From Bradyrhizobium sp. CCBAU 51765 (GTDB taxonomy: Bacteria > Pseudomonadota > Alphaproteobacteria > Rhizobiales > Xanthobacteraceae), in assembly GCF_015291725.1 (NCBI RefSeq), contig NZ_CP030038.1:62001-126000 (forward strand): DNA of 64,000 bases, in the 5' to 3' direction. Made by a program: the position numbers and the translations under genes. This document shows, one piece after another, positions 9,252 through 18,219 of this stretch (within the stretch, counting starts at the first letter, position 1; each line of letters begins with the position of its first letter). The notes under the pieces were generated by a model. That model saw only the letters and a program-made list of their open reading frames with translations. It was not told the DNA's origin and ran no database searches.

Positions 9252-10253
9252 ATGTCGGTGAAGAAAAAGCCCCTCGTCGTGGTGACGCGCAAGCTGCCGG
9301 ATTCGATCGAAACGCGAATGCGCGAGCTGTTCGACGCGCGGATCAATCTCGAGGACACGCCGATGTCGGCCGACCAGATCGCGGAAGCCGCGCGCACCGC
9401 CGACGTGCTGGTTCCGACCGTGACCGATCACATCAGCGCCGATGTCGTGAACCAGCCCGACTGCAAGCTCCGCCTGATCGCCAATTTCGGCAACGGTGTC
9501 GACAATATCGACGTCGCGGCCGCCCATGCCCGCGGCATCACCGTCACCAATACGCCGAAGGTTCTGACCGAAGACACTGCTGACATGACCATGGCGCTGA
9601 TCCTCGCGGTGCCGAGACGGATGATCGAAGGCGCCTCGATCCTGACCGAAGGAAAGCCCTGGGCGGGCTGGTCGCCGACCTGGATGCTCGGCCACCGCAT
9701 CGGGGGCAAACGCCTCGGCATCATCGGCATGGGCCGCATCGGCCAGGCGGTGGCGCGCCGCGCGCGCGCGTTCGGCCTGCAGATCCACTATCACAACCGC
9801 CGTCCCGTCGCTCCCGTCATCGCCGAAGAGTTAGGGGCGACCTACTGGGAAAGCCTCGACCAGATGCTGGCGCGGATGGACATCATCTCGGTGAACTGTC
9901 CGCACACGCCGGCGACCTATCATCTGCTCTCGGCGCGGCGGCTGAAGCTGATCCGCAAGGACGCCTACATCGTCAACACCGCGCGCGGCGAGGTGACCGA
10001 CGAGGACACGCTGATCAAGCTGATCGAAGGCGGCGAGATTGCCGGCGCCGGCCTCGACGTCTACGAGCACGAGCCCGCGGTCAACCCGAAGCTGGTGCGG
10101 CTCGCCAGGGCCGGCAAGGTGACGCTGTTGCCGCATATGGGCTCGGCCACGATCGAGGGCCGCGTCGAGATGGGCGAGAAGGTGATCATCAACATCCGCA
10201 CCTTCCTCGACGCCCACAAGCCGCCGGATCGCGTGCTGCCGAGCATGCTCTGA
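9252..10253 (+). CDS. D-isomer-specific 2-hydroxyacid dehydrogenase (glyoxylate/hydroxypyruvate reductase type)
   Basis: NAD(P)H-dependent reductase of 2-oxoacids, 333 residues. The Rossmann motif GMGRIGQAVARRARAFG lies near residues 158-174. The catalytic triad of the family is present: Arg in NTARGEV (about 240), Glu in the LDVYEHEP segment (about 270) and His in LLPHMGSATIEGR (about 293). NRRPVAP just after the first Rossmann strand places Arg where NADP-preferring members have it. Closest families are glyoxylate reductase and GhrB; formate dehydrogenase lacks this pattern. It stands alone, ending 3 bp before the converging LysR gene. Confidence 0.88.
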   Translation: MSVKKKPLVVVTRKLPDSIETRMRELFDARINLEDTPMSADQIAEAARTADVLVPTVTDHISADVVNQPDCKLRLIANFGNGVDNIDVAAAHARGITVTNTPKVLTEDTADMTMALILAVPRRMIEGASILTEGKPWAGWSPTWMLGHRIGGKRLGIIGMGRIGQAVARRARAFGLQIHYHNRRPVAPVIAEELGATYWESLDQMLARMDIISVNCPHTPATYHLLSARRLKLIRKDAYIVNTARGEVTDEDTLIKLIEGGEIAGAGLDVYEHEPAVNPKLVRLARAGKVTLLPHMGSATIEGRVEMGEKVIINIRTFLDAHKPPDRVLPSML

Positions 10254-10256
10254 GGC

Positions 10257-11168
10257 TTACGTCCCGCGCCCTTCCCGCTTGCGCCAATCCGCAACGAAAT
10301 CGATGAAGGCGCGCAGCGCAGGCGGCGTCTGGCGGCGGCTCGGATAGTACAGGAACGGTCCTGGAAACGGCTCGCACCAATCCTCCATCAGGCTGACCAG
10401 AGCGCCGGACTTCACGGCATCGCCGACATAGCCGTCCAGCGTGGCCCAGATGCCCACGCCGTCGAGCGCGGCGCGCATCGCAAGGTTCATATTGGTCGAG
10501 ATCAGCTTCGCCGGCGGATCGACCTTCACGACCTGCCCGGCTCTCTCGAATTCCAGATCGTGCATGACGCCGCTCGAATAGCGCGCGCGGATGCAATCAT
10601 GGTCGAGCAGGTCCTTCGGATGCTTCGGCCTGCCGCGCCGCGCGATGTAACCGGGCGAAGCGACCACGACATAGCTCTGCGGACCGCTCAGCGGGATCGC
10701 CACCATGTCCTGCGCGAGATGCTCGCCATAGCGCACGCCGGCATCGTATCCCCCGCTCACGATGTCGACGAAGCCGCTTTCGCTGACGATGTCGAGATCG
10801 ACTTGCGGATGGGCGTTCAGGAACGGTCCGGCCATCGGCGCCAGCACCAGATCGACCGCGGGCGGCGGCGCATTGATGCGCAGGCGGCCCGAGGCGACCT
10901 CACGCAGGCCCCGCACCTGCTCCAGGGCATCGCCGACATCGCGCAGTGCCGGGGCGACGCGCGAGAGCAACAGCTCGCCCGCCTCGGTCAGCGCGACGCT
11001 GCGGGTCGTGCGGTTCATCAGGCGGACGCCGAGCCGTTCCTCCAGGTCCCGCAGCCGCTGGCTAAGGCTCGATACGGACACGCGAATTTCGACCGCCGCC
11101 CGCCGGAAATTCCGGGTGCGGGCAACCGCCACGAAGACATCGAGATCGCGCAAATCGGGCTCGGCCAT
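10257..11168 (-). CDS. LysR-family transcriptional regulator
   Basis: 303-residue regulator. The N-terminal winged helix covers residues 1-60 (LRDLDVFVAVARTRNFRRAA, then SVSSLSQRLRDLEERLGVRL); the rest is the periplasmic-binding-like effector domain, with no OxyR-type cysteine pair. An in-frame start at 11192 would add MACSHWRT; the Met at 11168 matches typical family N-termini and is preferred. It is divergent from the aldo/keto reductase gene with 113 bp between starts, so it probably controls that gene and itself. The inducer is unknown. Confidence 0.88.
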   Translation of the reverse strand: MAEPDLRDLDVFVAVARTRNFRRAAVEIRVSVSSLSQRLRDLEERLGVRLMNRTTRSVALTEAGELLLSRVAPALRDVGDALEQVRGLREVASGRLRINAPPPAVDLVLAPMAGPFLNAHPQVDLDIVSESGFVDIVSGGYDAGVRYGEHLAQDMVAIPLSGPQSYVVVASPGYIARRGRPKHPKDLLDHDCIRARYSSGVMHDLEFERAGQVVKVDPPAKLISTNMNLAMRAALDGVGIWATLDGYVGDAVKSGALVSLMEDWCEPFPGPFLYYPSRRQTPPALRAFIDFVADWRKREGRGT

Positions 11169-11281
11169 TGTTCGCCAATGTGAACAAGCCATTCTGGATT
11201 GTCCAGCTTATCGGCGCAATCGGTCAGGCGCATATCTGCCCTCGTCACGCGGCGCAGCCGCCTTTTCGAGGGATAGAGATC

Positions 11282-12289
<1,008 letters not shown>

Positions 12290-12298
12290 TCGCGGCAA

Positions 12299-13102
12299 TC
12301 AGGTGCGATGGGTGCTAAGATCCTCGAACACCGGCCCGTCGCCGTTGAGCGGATTGGCGGGATCGCGGCCGTAGCGCAGCGTCTCGAAGCGCATCGCGCG
12401 CGCATCGATCATCAGGAGACGGCCGACGAGGCCGTCGCCGAAGCCGACGATCTCGCGGATCGCCTCCAGCGCCATCATCGAGCCGAGCACGCCCGCCAGC
12501 GCCCCTATGACGCCGGCCTCCGCACAGGCCGGAACGGTTCCGGGCGGGGGGGCTTCCGGAAACAGGCAGCGATAGGTCGGATTGAACTCGCCCTGCTCGT
12601 TCGTCTCGTGCGCGCGGATGGTGGTGAGCGAGCCGTCGAAGGTGCCGAGCGCCGCTGTGATCAGCGGCCGCTTGGCGAAGAAACAGGCGTCGGAGACGAG
12701 ATAGCGCGTCGAAAAATTGTCGGAGCCGTCGAGCACGAGGTCGTAGTCGCCGATCAGGCTGAGCGCGTTGTCCGCGTTGAGCCAGGTGGCGTGGCCGACG
12801 AAACGGACATGCGGATTGAGCGCAGAGATCCGCTCTGCCGCGCTCTCGACCTTGTGGCGGCCGATATCGGGCGTGGTGTGGATCACCTGGCGCTGCAGGT
12901 TGGACAGCGACACGACATCGTCGTCGACCACGCCGAGCGTGCCGACGCCGGCCGCAGCCAGATACATCAGCGCGGGCGCGCCGAGCCCGCCGGCGCCGAT
13001 CACCAGCACGGAGGCCCGCTTCAGCGCGGCCTGGCCCGGCCCGCCGACATCGCGCAGCACGATATGACGGGCATAGCGTTCGAGTTCGTCCGGACTCAGC
13101 AT
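12299..13102 (-). CDS. ThiF/MoeB/HesA-family adenylyltransferase (MoeB-like)
   Basis: E1-like enzyme of 267 residues that activates the C-terminus of a small sulfur-carrier protein (MoaD or ThiS type) by adenylation. ATP-binding GAGGLGAPAL (36-45) and the D-D-D-V-V-S-L-S-N-L-Q-R-Q loop (60-72) are family hallmarks, as is Cys179 in YRCLFPE and Cys193 in PACAEAGVIG. The zinc tetrad of E. coli MoeB is absent: the first CxxC reads PTYRC and the C-terminal pair is missing. No moaD, thiS or rhodanese partner lies nearby, so the choice between molybdenum cofactor and thiamine roles is open. Confidence 0.82.
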   Translation of the reverse strand: MLSPDELERYARHIVLRDVGGPGQAALKRASVLVIGAGGLGAPALMYLAAAGVGTLGVVDDDVVSLSNLQRQVIHTTPDIGRHKVESAAERISALNPHVRFVGHATWLNADNALSLIGDYDLVLDGSDNFSTRYLVSDACFFAKRPLITAALGTFDGSLTTIRAHETNEQGEFNPTYRCLFPEAPPPGTVPACAEAGVIGALAGVLGSMMALEAIREIVGFGDGLVGRLLMIDARAMRFETLRYGRDPANPLNGDGPVFEDLSTHRT

Positions 13103-13120
13103 CGTCCTAAATTCCTCTCA

Positions 13121-13236
13121 CTCCTCATGGTGAGGAGCGCGGAACGCGCGTCTCGAACCATGAAGGGTCCCGATCTCGCCTGTGGCCATCCTTCGAGACG
13201 CGGCCTTTGGGCTGCTCCTCAGGATGAGGACCTGAG
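13121..13236. repeat. Dispersed palindromic repeat (CTCCTCA/TGAGGA family)
   Basis: Contains CTCCTCATGGTGAGGAG, CGTCTCGAACCATGAAGG, CATCCTTCGAGACGCGGC and CTCCTCAGGATGAGGAC. The same blocks recur in 60251-60374, showing a family of mobile or amplified intergenic repeats. It fills most of the 232 bp between the divergent moeB-like gene and the secreted protein at 13335. Confidence 0.7.
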
Positions 13237-13334
13237 GTCGTGGCCTCTCAGCCATCTGAACCACCCCAACATTGTTCGCGACCAACGAGATGTGCTTCAA
13301 TGACACTGCGTTCAATGGGTGGGCTGGATTTGTC

Positions 13335-14693
13335 ATGAGATCGATGCTTGCGGCAACTCTGATGTTTGCGGCCGCCACAGGCGCGAACGCCCAGATGACG
13401 GCGCCGCAGGTCCCCGGCACCAAGCCGAAAACGGTTCAGACCGTACCGATCCAGCCTCCCGCAATGCAGACGCCGTCGGCGACGGCCGATGCCATGTCAA
13501 GAGCGGAGCGGCTGTCGCTCCAGTCCGACCTCGCCTGGGTCGGCCAATATAACGGCGCCATCACCGGCGACGTCAGCGAGCGCATGGTCAACGCCATCAA
13601 GGAGTATCAGAAGGCCAAGGGCGGCAAGCCGACCGGTGTGCTCAATCCGCAGGAACGCGCCACACTCGCCGAGGCGGCGCGAAAGAAGCAGGAGAGCGTC
13701 GGCTGGAAGATCGTGACGGAGCCGACCAGCGGCGCCCGGCTCGGCATCCCCGGCAAGCTGGTGCCGCAGCAGGCAAGCGACGCCAACGGCTCGAAATGGA
13801 CCTCGCCGACCGGAACCGTGCAGGTGCTGCTCAGCCGGCGCAAGGAGGTGAACCCGACCTCGGCAAAGCTCGCCGACCTGGAGAAGGAGCCGTCCGGGCG
13901 CAAGGTCGATTACACCGTGGTGAAGCCCGACTTCTTCGTGCTGTCGGGATTGCAGGGCCTGAAGAAATTTTACGTGCGTGGCACCTTCAAGGGCGACGAG
14001 GTCCGCACCATGACGATCCTCTACGACCAGGCGACGGAGAACACGGTCGAGCCGGTGGTGATCGCGATGTCGAGCGCGTTCAATGCATTTCCGTCCGGAC
14101 CGCTGGCCGGGCCGCCGCCGCGCAAGACGGTCGAATACGGCACCGGCATCGTCGTCAGCGACGACGGTGCGATCGTCACCGACCGCCTCGTCACCGATGG
14201 CTGCCTCGCGATCACGATCGCCGGTCATGGCAGCGCCGACCGCCTCGCCGAGGACCAGGAGCATGATCTCGCGCTCCTGCACATCTACGGCGCCCGCGGC
14301 CTGAAGCCGCTCAGCCTCGCCGGCGTGGCCGCGAAGACGAGTGTCGACATCGTCGGCATCGCCGATCCGCAGAGCCAGGGCGGCGCGGCCGGCGTGTCGA
14401 GCCTCAAGGCTGCGCTGGCGCCGGTGACGAGCAGCAATTCCGCACTCTCGCCGCCGCCGGCGATCGGATTCTCCGGCAGCCCGGCCGTCGACGCCGACGG
14501 CAAGTTCGCCGGCATGGCGCTGCTGAAGCCGGCCATGGTCGCAGGTCCCGCGACATCGGTCCCGGCGTCACAGGCTTTGATGGTCTCCGCAGAGGCGGTG
14601 CGCGGATTTCTGAAGGCGAACGGGGTCACGGCGAACGGCACGTCGACGGACGCCAAGGCCGCTGTCGTGCGCGTCATCTGCGTCCGGAAGTAG
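13335..14693 (+). CDS. Secreted peptidoglycan-binding protein with a degenerate trypsin-like domain
   Basis: 452 residues. Signal peptide at 1-20 (MRSMLAATLMFAAATGANAQ). Residues about 58-112 form a peptidoglycan-binding domain 1 (LQSDLAWVGQYNGAITGDV, AIKEYQKAKG). Residues about 265-450 look like a trypsin-like protease: GTGIVVSDDGAIVTDRLVTD, then EHDLALLHI with Asp311 and GFSGSPAVD with Ser380. The catalytic His expected in the T-x-x-H-V-V segment is Arg284 (VTDRLV), so the triad is incomplete. The start at 13335 is chosen because it begins the signal peptide; in-frame starts exist upstream at 13272 and 13290. Likely periplasmic, binding cell wall; proteolysis is doubtful. Confidence 0.78.
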   Translation: MRSMLAATLMFAAATGANAQMTAPQVPGTKPKTVQTVPIQPPAMQTPSATADAMSRAERLSLQSDLAWVGQYNGAITGDVSERMVNAIKEYQKAKGGKPTGVLNPQERATLAEAARKKQESVGWKIVTEPTSGARLGIPGKLVPQQASDANGSKWTSPTGTVQVLLSRRKEVNPTSAKLADLEKEPSGRKVDYTVVKPDFFVLSGLQGLKKFYVRGTFKGDEVRTMTILYDQATENTVEPVVIAMSSAFNAFPSGPLAGPPPRKTVEYGTGIVVSDDGAIVTDRLVTDGCLAITIAGHGSADRLAEDQEHDLALLHIYGARGLKPLSLAGVAAKTSVDIVGIADPQSQGGAAGVSSLKAALAPVTSSNSALSPPPAIGFSGSPAVDADGKFAGMALLKPAMVAGPATSVPASQALMVSAEAVRGFLKANGVTANGTSTDAKAAVVRVICVRK

Positions 14694-14724
14694 GCCGCGC
14701 GAAAGCACCCATTCTCCCGTGTCC

Positions 14725-14764
14725 CGGACGCGGCGCGTCACGAAGTGACGCTCCGCAGAGCCGG
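14725..14764. repeat. Left part of a palindromic repeat split by the IS110 element
   Basis: CCGGACGCGGCGCGTCACG and the hairpin CGTCACGAAGTGACG lead into GCAGAGCCGG, where the repeat is cut by the insertion sequence. Its other part resumes at 15873. Intact relatives lie at 37793-37912 and 38676-38796. Confidence 0.75.
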
Positions 14765-14770
14765 CAACTG

Positions 14771-15712
14771 TTATGTTGATGGTGCGATTTTATAGGGTTT
14801 TCGGTCGCGCAGCATTGCGTTGAGGATGGTCAGCAGCTTCCTTGCGACAGCAATGAGGGCGAGCTTTGCTGGTTTGCCGGCCAGACGGAGCCGGTCATAG
14901 AAGATTTTGAAGTGATCGGCGCGACGAACGGCGTTGAGAGCAGCCATGTAGAGGGCGTCGCGGACGCGCTTTCGTCCGCCGCCGATCTTGCGCTTGCCAC
15001 GATAAGCCCCGCTATCGACATTGAAGGGAGCCAGGCCGGCAAGAGCGGCCACCTCCTTTGGCCCGAGACGCCCAAGTTCGGGCATCTGGGTGAGGAGTTG
15101 CATGCAAGCGACGGGTCCCACGCCGGGCACCGAGCGCATCAACTGTGCATCATTGGCAAGCTCCGGTTCGGCTTTGACGAGCGCATGAATCTCAGTGTCG
15201 ATTTCGGCGATCTCATCATTGAGGACCTCGATGAGGCGAGCGATGCGTTCCACCATGGCGCGGTCCTCGGCTTCGCTGCGGCGGTTCTTTTCCTGGGCCC
15301 TCATGGCAACCAGTTGGTCCCGCCGTTTTGCAAGCCTTGCCAAAGTGTTGCGAGCAGGCGTCGCGGCCTGCTCGGTGGCGGGCTTCATGGCGCGGGCAAA
15401 GGCCGCCAGCATCCGCGCATCGATCGGATCGGTCTTGGCGAGCTGGCCGCTGGCGCGGGCAAAGTCGCGGGCACGGGCCGGATTGATCCGGGCAAAGCGG
15501 ATGCCGGCCCGATGCAGAGCCTCCCGAAGCTCGAGGTCATAGACCCCCGTAGCCTCGAAGACGATCAGCGCATCGCATCGCCAACGCGCCACCAGCTGTG
15601 TGATGGCCTGTGTCGCGTTGGCGATGCGTTCCGCTACGCCGATGGCCTCATCGAAAATATCAAGGTGATGTTTGGAGATGTCGATCCCGACGCAACGAGA
15701 GGATATGATCAC
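14771..15712 (-). CDS. IS110-family transposase (DEDD RuvC-like plus Tnp20 domain)
   Basis: 313-residue recombinase. The N-terminal RuvC-like DEDD domain shows CVGIDISKHHLDIF (first Asp near residue 10), LIVFEATGVYDLEL (Glu near 54) and KTDPIDARMLAAFA with the two late Asp near 95-98. The C-terminal Tnp20 domain has VPGVGPVACMQLLTQMPELG and the conserved-serine region GLAPFNVDSGAYRGKRKI. The start codon is GTG at 15712. It appears intact and full length for the group. Its stop codon lies only 6 bp from the element end, the IS110-group layout with the long noncoding part on the 5' side. Confidence 0.93.
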   Translation of the reverse strand: MIISSRCVGIDISKHHLDIFDEAIGVAERIANATQAITQLVARWRCDALIVFEATGVYDLELREALHRAGIRFARINPARARDFARASGQLAKTDPIDARMLAAFARAMKPATEQAATPARNTLARLAKRRDQLVAMRAQEKNRRSEAEDRAMVERIARLIEVLNDEIAEIDTEIHALVKAEPELANDAQLMRSVPGVGPVACMQLLTQMPELGRLGPKEVAALAGLAPFNVDSGAYRGKRKIGGGRKRVRDALYMAALNAVRRADHFKIFYDRLRLAGKPAKLALIAVARKLLTILNAMLRDRKPYKIAPST

Positions 15713-15872
15713 GGTGCCTGTCCCTGTGATGCGAGGTCTGTTGACGCAGCCTCGTGCAACTGTTCAGGTTGATAGATGGAACGGGCGGGAGACCGAGCCG
15801 GCTCACGGCGTCAAGCGCCAAGGACCCAACGGCTTCCCGCCCACCATCATCATGCCAGACTTCCCAGACACA
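15713..15872 (-). ncRNA. Candidate IS110 bridge RNA with target- and donor-binding loops
   Basis: Noncoding 5' end of the IS110 element. Loop 1: an 8-bp perfect stem GGGCGGGA (15842-15835) with TCCCGCCC (15790-15783) closes an internal loop capped by hairpin GGCG-CTTGA-CGCC (15819-15807). Its 5' side contains TGGGTCC (15828-15822), identical to the left target plus core; its 3' side contains GAGCCGG (15804-15798), complementary to core plus right target CCGGCTC. Loop 2: hairpin CGAGG/CCTCG (15754-15750, 15736-15732) with AACAGTTGC (15764-15756), identical to the element's last bases, on the 5' side and CACAGG (15728-15723), complementary to the first bases CCTGTG, on the 3' side. This is the layout described for IS621 bridge RNA. 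Confidence 0.75.
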
Positions 15873-16177
15873 GGGACCCATGCGCCCTCAAATTCCGTGC
15901 AAGTGGTTTTCTGGGCCCCGGCTCAGCAGCGCGTCACTGACGTGCTGCGCTGCGTCCGGGGCACGAGATCAACTCGTCCGCGCGCACTCTCACACGTACG
16001 ACTAACGGATTCGCTGGCATTCCCGATTCCGCCATCATCGTTACCGTTGATTCGGACCCCCGCGATCCCCCTTTGGATCGGGCCGGCACGTCCTGAGCGA
16101 GAAGAGCTCAGCATCGCAAAGCGGTGCACGTTCGCGTGGCGTATTCCTGATCCAGCCCTCCAAAGGATTGAACTTCA
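15873..16177. repeat. Right part of the split repeat, then a gene-free leader
   Basis: From 15873 the interrupted repeat resumes (GGGACCCATGCG) and at 15917-15966 reads GGGCCCCGGCTCAGCAGCGC and GCTGCGCTGCGTCCGGGGC, the mirror arm. From about 15970 to 16177 I see no gene and no clear promoter; an inverted repeat CGATCCCCCTTTGGATCG lies at 16065-16081. CAAAGGA before 16178 could serve as ribosome site for the ParA-like gene. Confidence 0.6.
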
Positions 16178-16921
16178 ATGCACACGATCGTACTGGCCAC
16201 CCAAAAGGGCGGCAGTGGCAAGAGCACACTCGCCGTCGGTCTCGCGCTGGCGGCCAAGCAGTCCGGCTTCACCGTTCGCCTGATCGAGACCGACCCGCAG
16301 GGCACCCTCTCCAACTGGCAGCGCCGTCGCAGCACCGACGATCTCGTCGTCGAACCGATCTATCACGCCGCGGATATCCAGCCACGCCTGAAGATGCTCG
16401 CCGACAGCGGCCTACAGCTCGCGATCGTCGACACCGCGGCCGGTCTCAGCGCCGCGACCACCGCCGCAATCCGCCATTCCGATCTCTGCCTGATCCCGGC
16501 GCGCCCAAGCGTCGCCGACATCGAGGCCACCGTCTCGACGCTCAGCGTCGCCCGCGCCTGGAAGCGGCCCTACAGCTTCGTGCTCAACCAGACGCCGATC
16601 CGTGGCCAGCGCATCGACAACGCCGCGGGCGTGCTCGCCGAGGAAGCTGCGCTCGATCTTGCCGACGTGCTCGCGCGTCCGCTGATCGTGATGCGCAACG
16701 ATCATCAGGACGCGCTCGCCAGCGGCCTTGCCGTGAGCGAATTCGCGCCGAACGGCAAATCGGCGGATGAGATCCGCGGCCTCTGGCGCTGGATCCAGAC
16801 CCGGCTCGAGCTCGAAGCCACCACCAATGTCCTGATCGACCAGGTCATCTCGGCTGCGCACGGCATGCTGCAGATCGCTGCAGAACAGGCGGCGGACGAG
16901 ACCACGACACTGGCGTCCTGA
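16178..16921 (+). CDS. ParA/MinD-like P-loop ATPase without a ParB partner
   Basis: 247-residue ATPase of the SIMIBI class. The deviant Walker A motif KGGSGKST lies at residues 10-17 with the signature lysine Lys10, followed by the switch I-like ETDPQGTLSNW (about 37-47) and Walker B-like LAIVDTAAG (about 86-94). Such proteins dimerise on ATP and position plasmids, chromosomes or protein complexes. No parB-like gene or centromere repeats are next to it, and length is that of small type Ib ParA, without the N-terminal helix-turn-helix of type Ia. It stands between an insertion sequence and mutM. The cargo is unknown. Confidence 0.85.
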   Translation: MHTIVLATQKGGSGKSTLAVGLALAAKQSGFTVRLIETDPQGTLSNWQRRRSTDDLVVEPIYHAADIQPRLKMLADSGLQLAIVDTAAGLSAATTAAIRHSDLCLIPARPSVADIEATVSTLSVARAWKRPYSFVLNQTPIRGQRIDNAAGVLAEEAALDLADVLARPLIVMRNDHQDALASGLAVSEFAPNGKSADEIRGLWRWIQTRLELEATTNVLIDQVISAAHGMLQIAAEQAADETTTLAS

Positions 16922-17232
16922 GCGGGGCGATCGCTCGGACGACAGTCGGGCTCCCGCCATCCGGTGAACGAGCCCAAGCGGCGAAGCAGTCCGGCCACCA
17001 GCCCGGCCGGATTGCTTCGCCTCGCGCGTTGTAGCGAAGGCTCTATCCTCCCGTCATTGCGAGGAGCCCTTGCGACGAAGCAATCCAGACTGCTGCTGCG
17101 GAGGGGATTCTGGATTGCTTCGCGGAGCCTGTCATCGGGCCGCGCTTTGCGCGGACCCGGTGGCTCGCAATGACGCGCGGTTGGTCATCGCCTTCGCCGA
17201 GACTTAGGCCCTCTCGGCGACAATCCTGATGG
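16922..17232. repeat. Intergenic region with a GTCATTGCGAG palindromic repeat
   Basis: 311 bp without a gene between convergent parA-like and mutM genes. The repeat proper is 17053-17175: GTCATTGCGAGGAGCCC at one end and GGCTCGCAATGAC at the other, with internal CGAAGCAATCCAGA and TCTGGATTGCTTCG arms. This is another widespread palindromic family. No terminator with a T-run is seen. Confidence 0.75.
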
Positions 17233-18138
17233 TCACTTCTGACATTTCGGGCACCAGAAGGTCGAGCGGCCGTTCTGCACGAACCGCTTGATGATGCCGC
17301 CGCAGCGCGGGGTCGTGCATTTTTCGCCTTCGCGATCATAGACCTTGAACGAATGCTGGAAATAGCCGAGCTCGCCGGTGGTCTGGCGGTGATCGCGCAA
17401 GCTGGAGCCGCCGGCCTTGATCGCGTCGTTCAGCACGGTGTGGATCGCACCGACCAGTCTCTTGGCATGATCGGTTGGCTCGCCCCCGGCAGCGCCTTTG
17501 CGTTGTCCGGACTTCGTCGACAAGGTCGCGGCGATCCGGCGCGGCGACAGATGCGAGCGGTGCAGCGCCTCGCAGACATAGATGTTGCCAAGCCCTGCCA
17601 CGACGCGCTGGTCGAGCAGCGCAGCCTTCAGGCTGGTGGTCTTGCCGGCGCAGGAGCGCGCCAGCATCGCGGCGTCGAACTCGTTGCCGAGCGGCTCGGG
17701 TCCGAGCCCGCGCAGCAGCGGCTCGTCGTCGAGCGCATTGCGCGCGATCACCTTCATGTAGCCGAAGCGGCGCGGATCGTTGAACACGATGTCGGCGCCG
17801 GAGGACATCCGAAACAGCACGTGATCGTGGGTGGAATCCTTGTCCCGCGGATAATGAAACTCGCCAGGTCGGGTGTCGTTGTCCGGCTTGATGACACGGA
17901 ACGAGCCCGACATGCCGAGATGCATCAGCAGAACGTCGCCGGAGGCGAGATCGGCCATGAGATATTTTGCACGGCGGCCGAGGCCCGTGACGACCTGCCC
18001 CTTGAGCCGGGCCACGAAGTCCGGCTGGAACGGAAAGCGCAAGTCCGGCCGGCGGGCCTCCGCGACGAGGATTTTCGCACCCTCCATCACCGGCTGAAGC
18101 CCGCGGCGGACGGTCTCGACTTCTGGCAATTCAGGCAT
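17233..18138 (-). CDS. mutM: Formamidopyrimidine-DNA glycosylase MutM (Fpg)
   Basis: Base-excision repair glycosylase/AP lyase that removes 8-oxoguanine. 301 residues. The mature N-terminus PELPEVET gives the catalytic Pro2 and Glu3; the conserved lysine lies in GRRAKYLM (about 58). The C-terminal zinc finger K-C-T-T-P-R-C-G-G ... F-W-C-P-K-C-Q-K supplies four Cys. It is somewhat longer than the usual 270-290 residues because of a basic Gly-rich insert around residue 215 ([11 protein letters not shown]), just before the region that leads to the finger. Divergent from ubiE with 81 bp between starts. Confidence 0.96.
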   Translation of the reverse strand: MPELPEVETVRRGLQPVMEGAKILVAEARRPDLRFPFQPDFVARLKGQVVTGLGRRAKYLMADLASGDVLLMHLGMSGSFRVIKPDNDTRPGEFHYPRDKDSTHDHVLFRMSSGADIVFNDPRRFGYMKVIARNALDDEPLLRGLGPEPLGNEFDAAMLARSCAGKTTSLKAALLDQRVVAGLGNIYVCEALHRSHLSPRRIAATLSTKSGQRKGAAGGEPTDHAKRLVGAIHTVLNDAIKAGGSSLRDHRQTTGELGYFQHSFKVYDREGEKCTTPRCGGIIKRFVQNGRSTFWCPKCQK

Positions 18139-18219
18139 GGTCAGGCATTCACCTTATGAGGGCGGTGTGATAGCGCCATTGCGGCGGGCGCGCTATGGTC
18201 CGCCTCGCGGAGTAGAGTA

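Larger units (their letters stand above)
14763..15874 (-). mobile_element. IS110-family insertion sequence, about 1.11 kb, inside a palindromic repeat
   Basis: The ends can be fixed because the element interrupts a known dispersed repeat. On the minus strand the left junction reads ATGGGTC-CC-TGTGTC and the right junction CAGTTG-CC-GGCTCTG; removing the element rebuilds TGGGTCCCGGCTC, the sequence expected in the intact repeat. The dinucleotide CC (GG on plus, 14763-14764 and 15873-15874) is shared by both junctions, as expected for the core of an IS110 recombination. There are no terminal inverted repeats, again as in IS110. The element holds one transposase gene and about 160 bp of noncoding DNA upstream of it, described separately as a bridge RNA candidate. 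Confidence 0.85.

Noticed and set aside
15757..15772. Direct repeat of CAACTGTT near both sides of the IS110 transposase taken at first as the element's ends
   Set aside because: The interrupted palindromic repeat places the true end at 15873; the inner copy is better explained as the donor guide within the bridge RNA.
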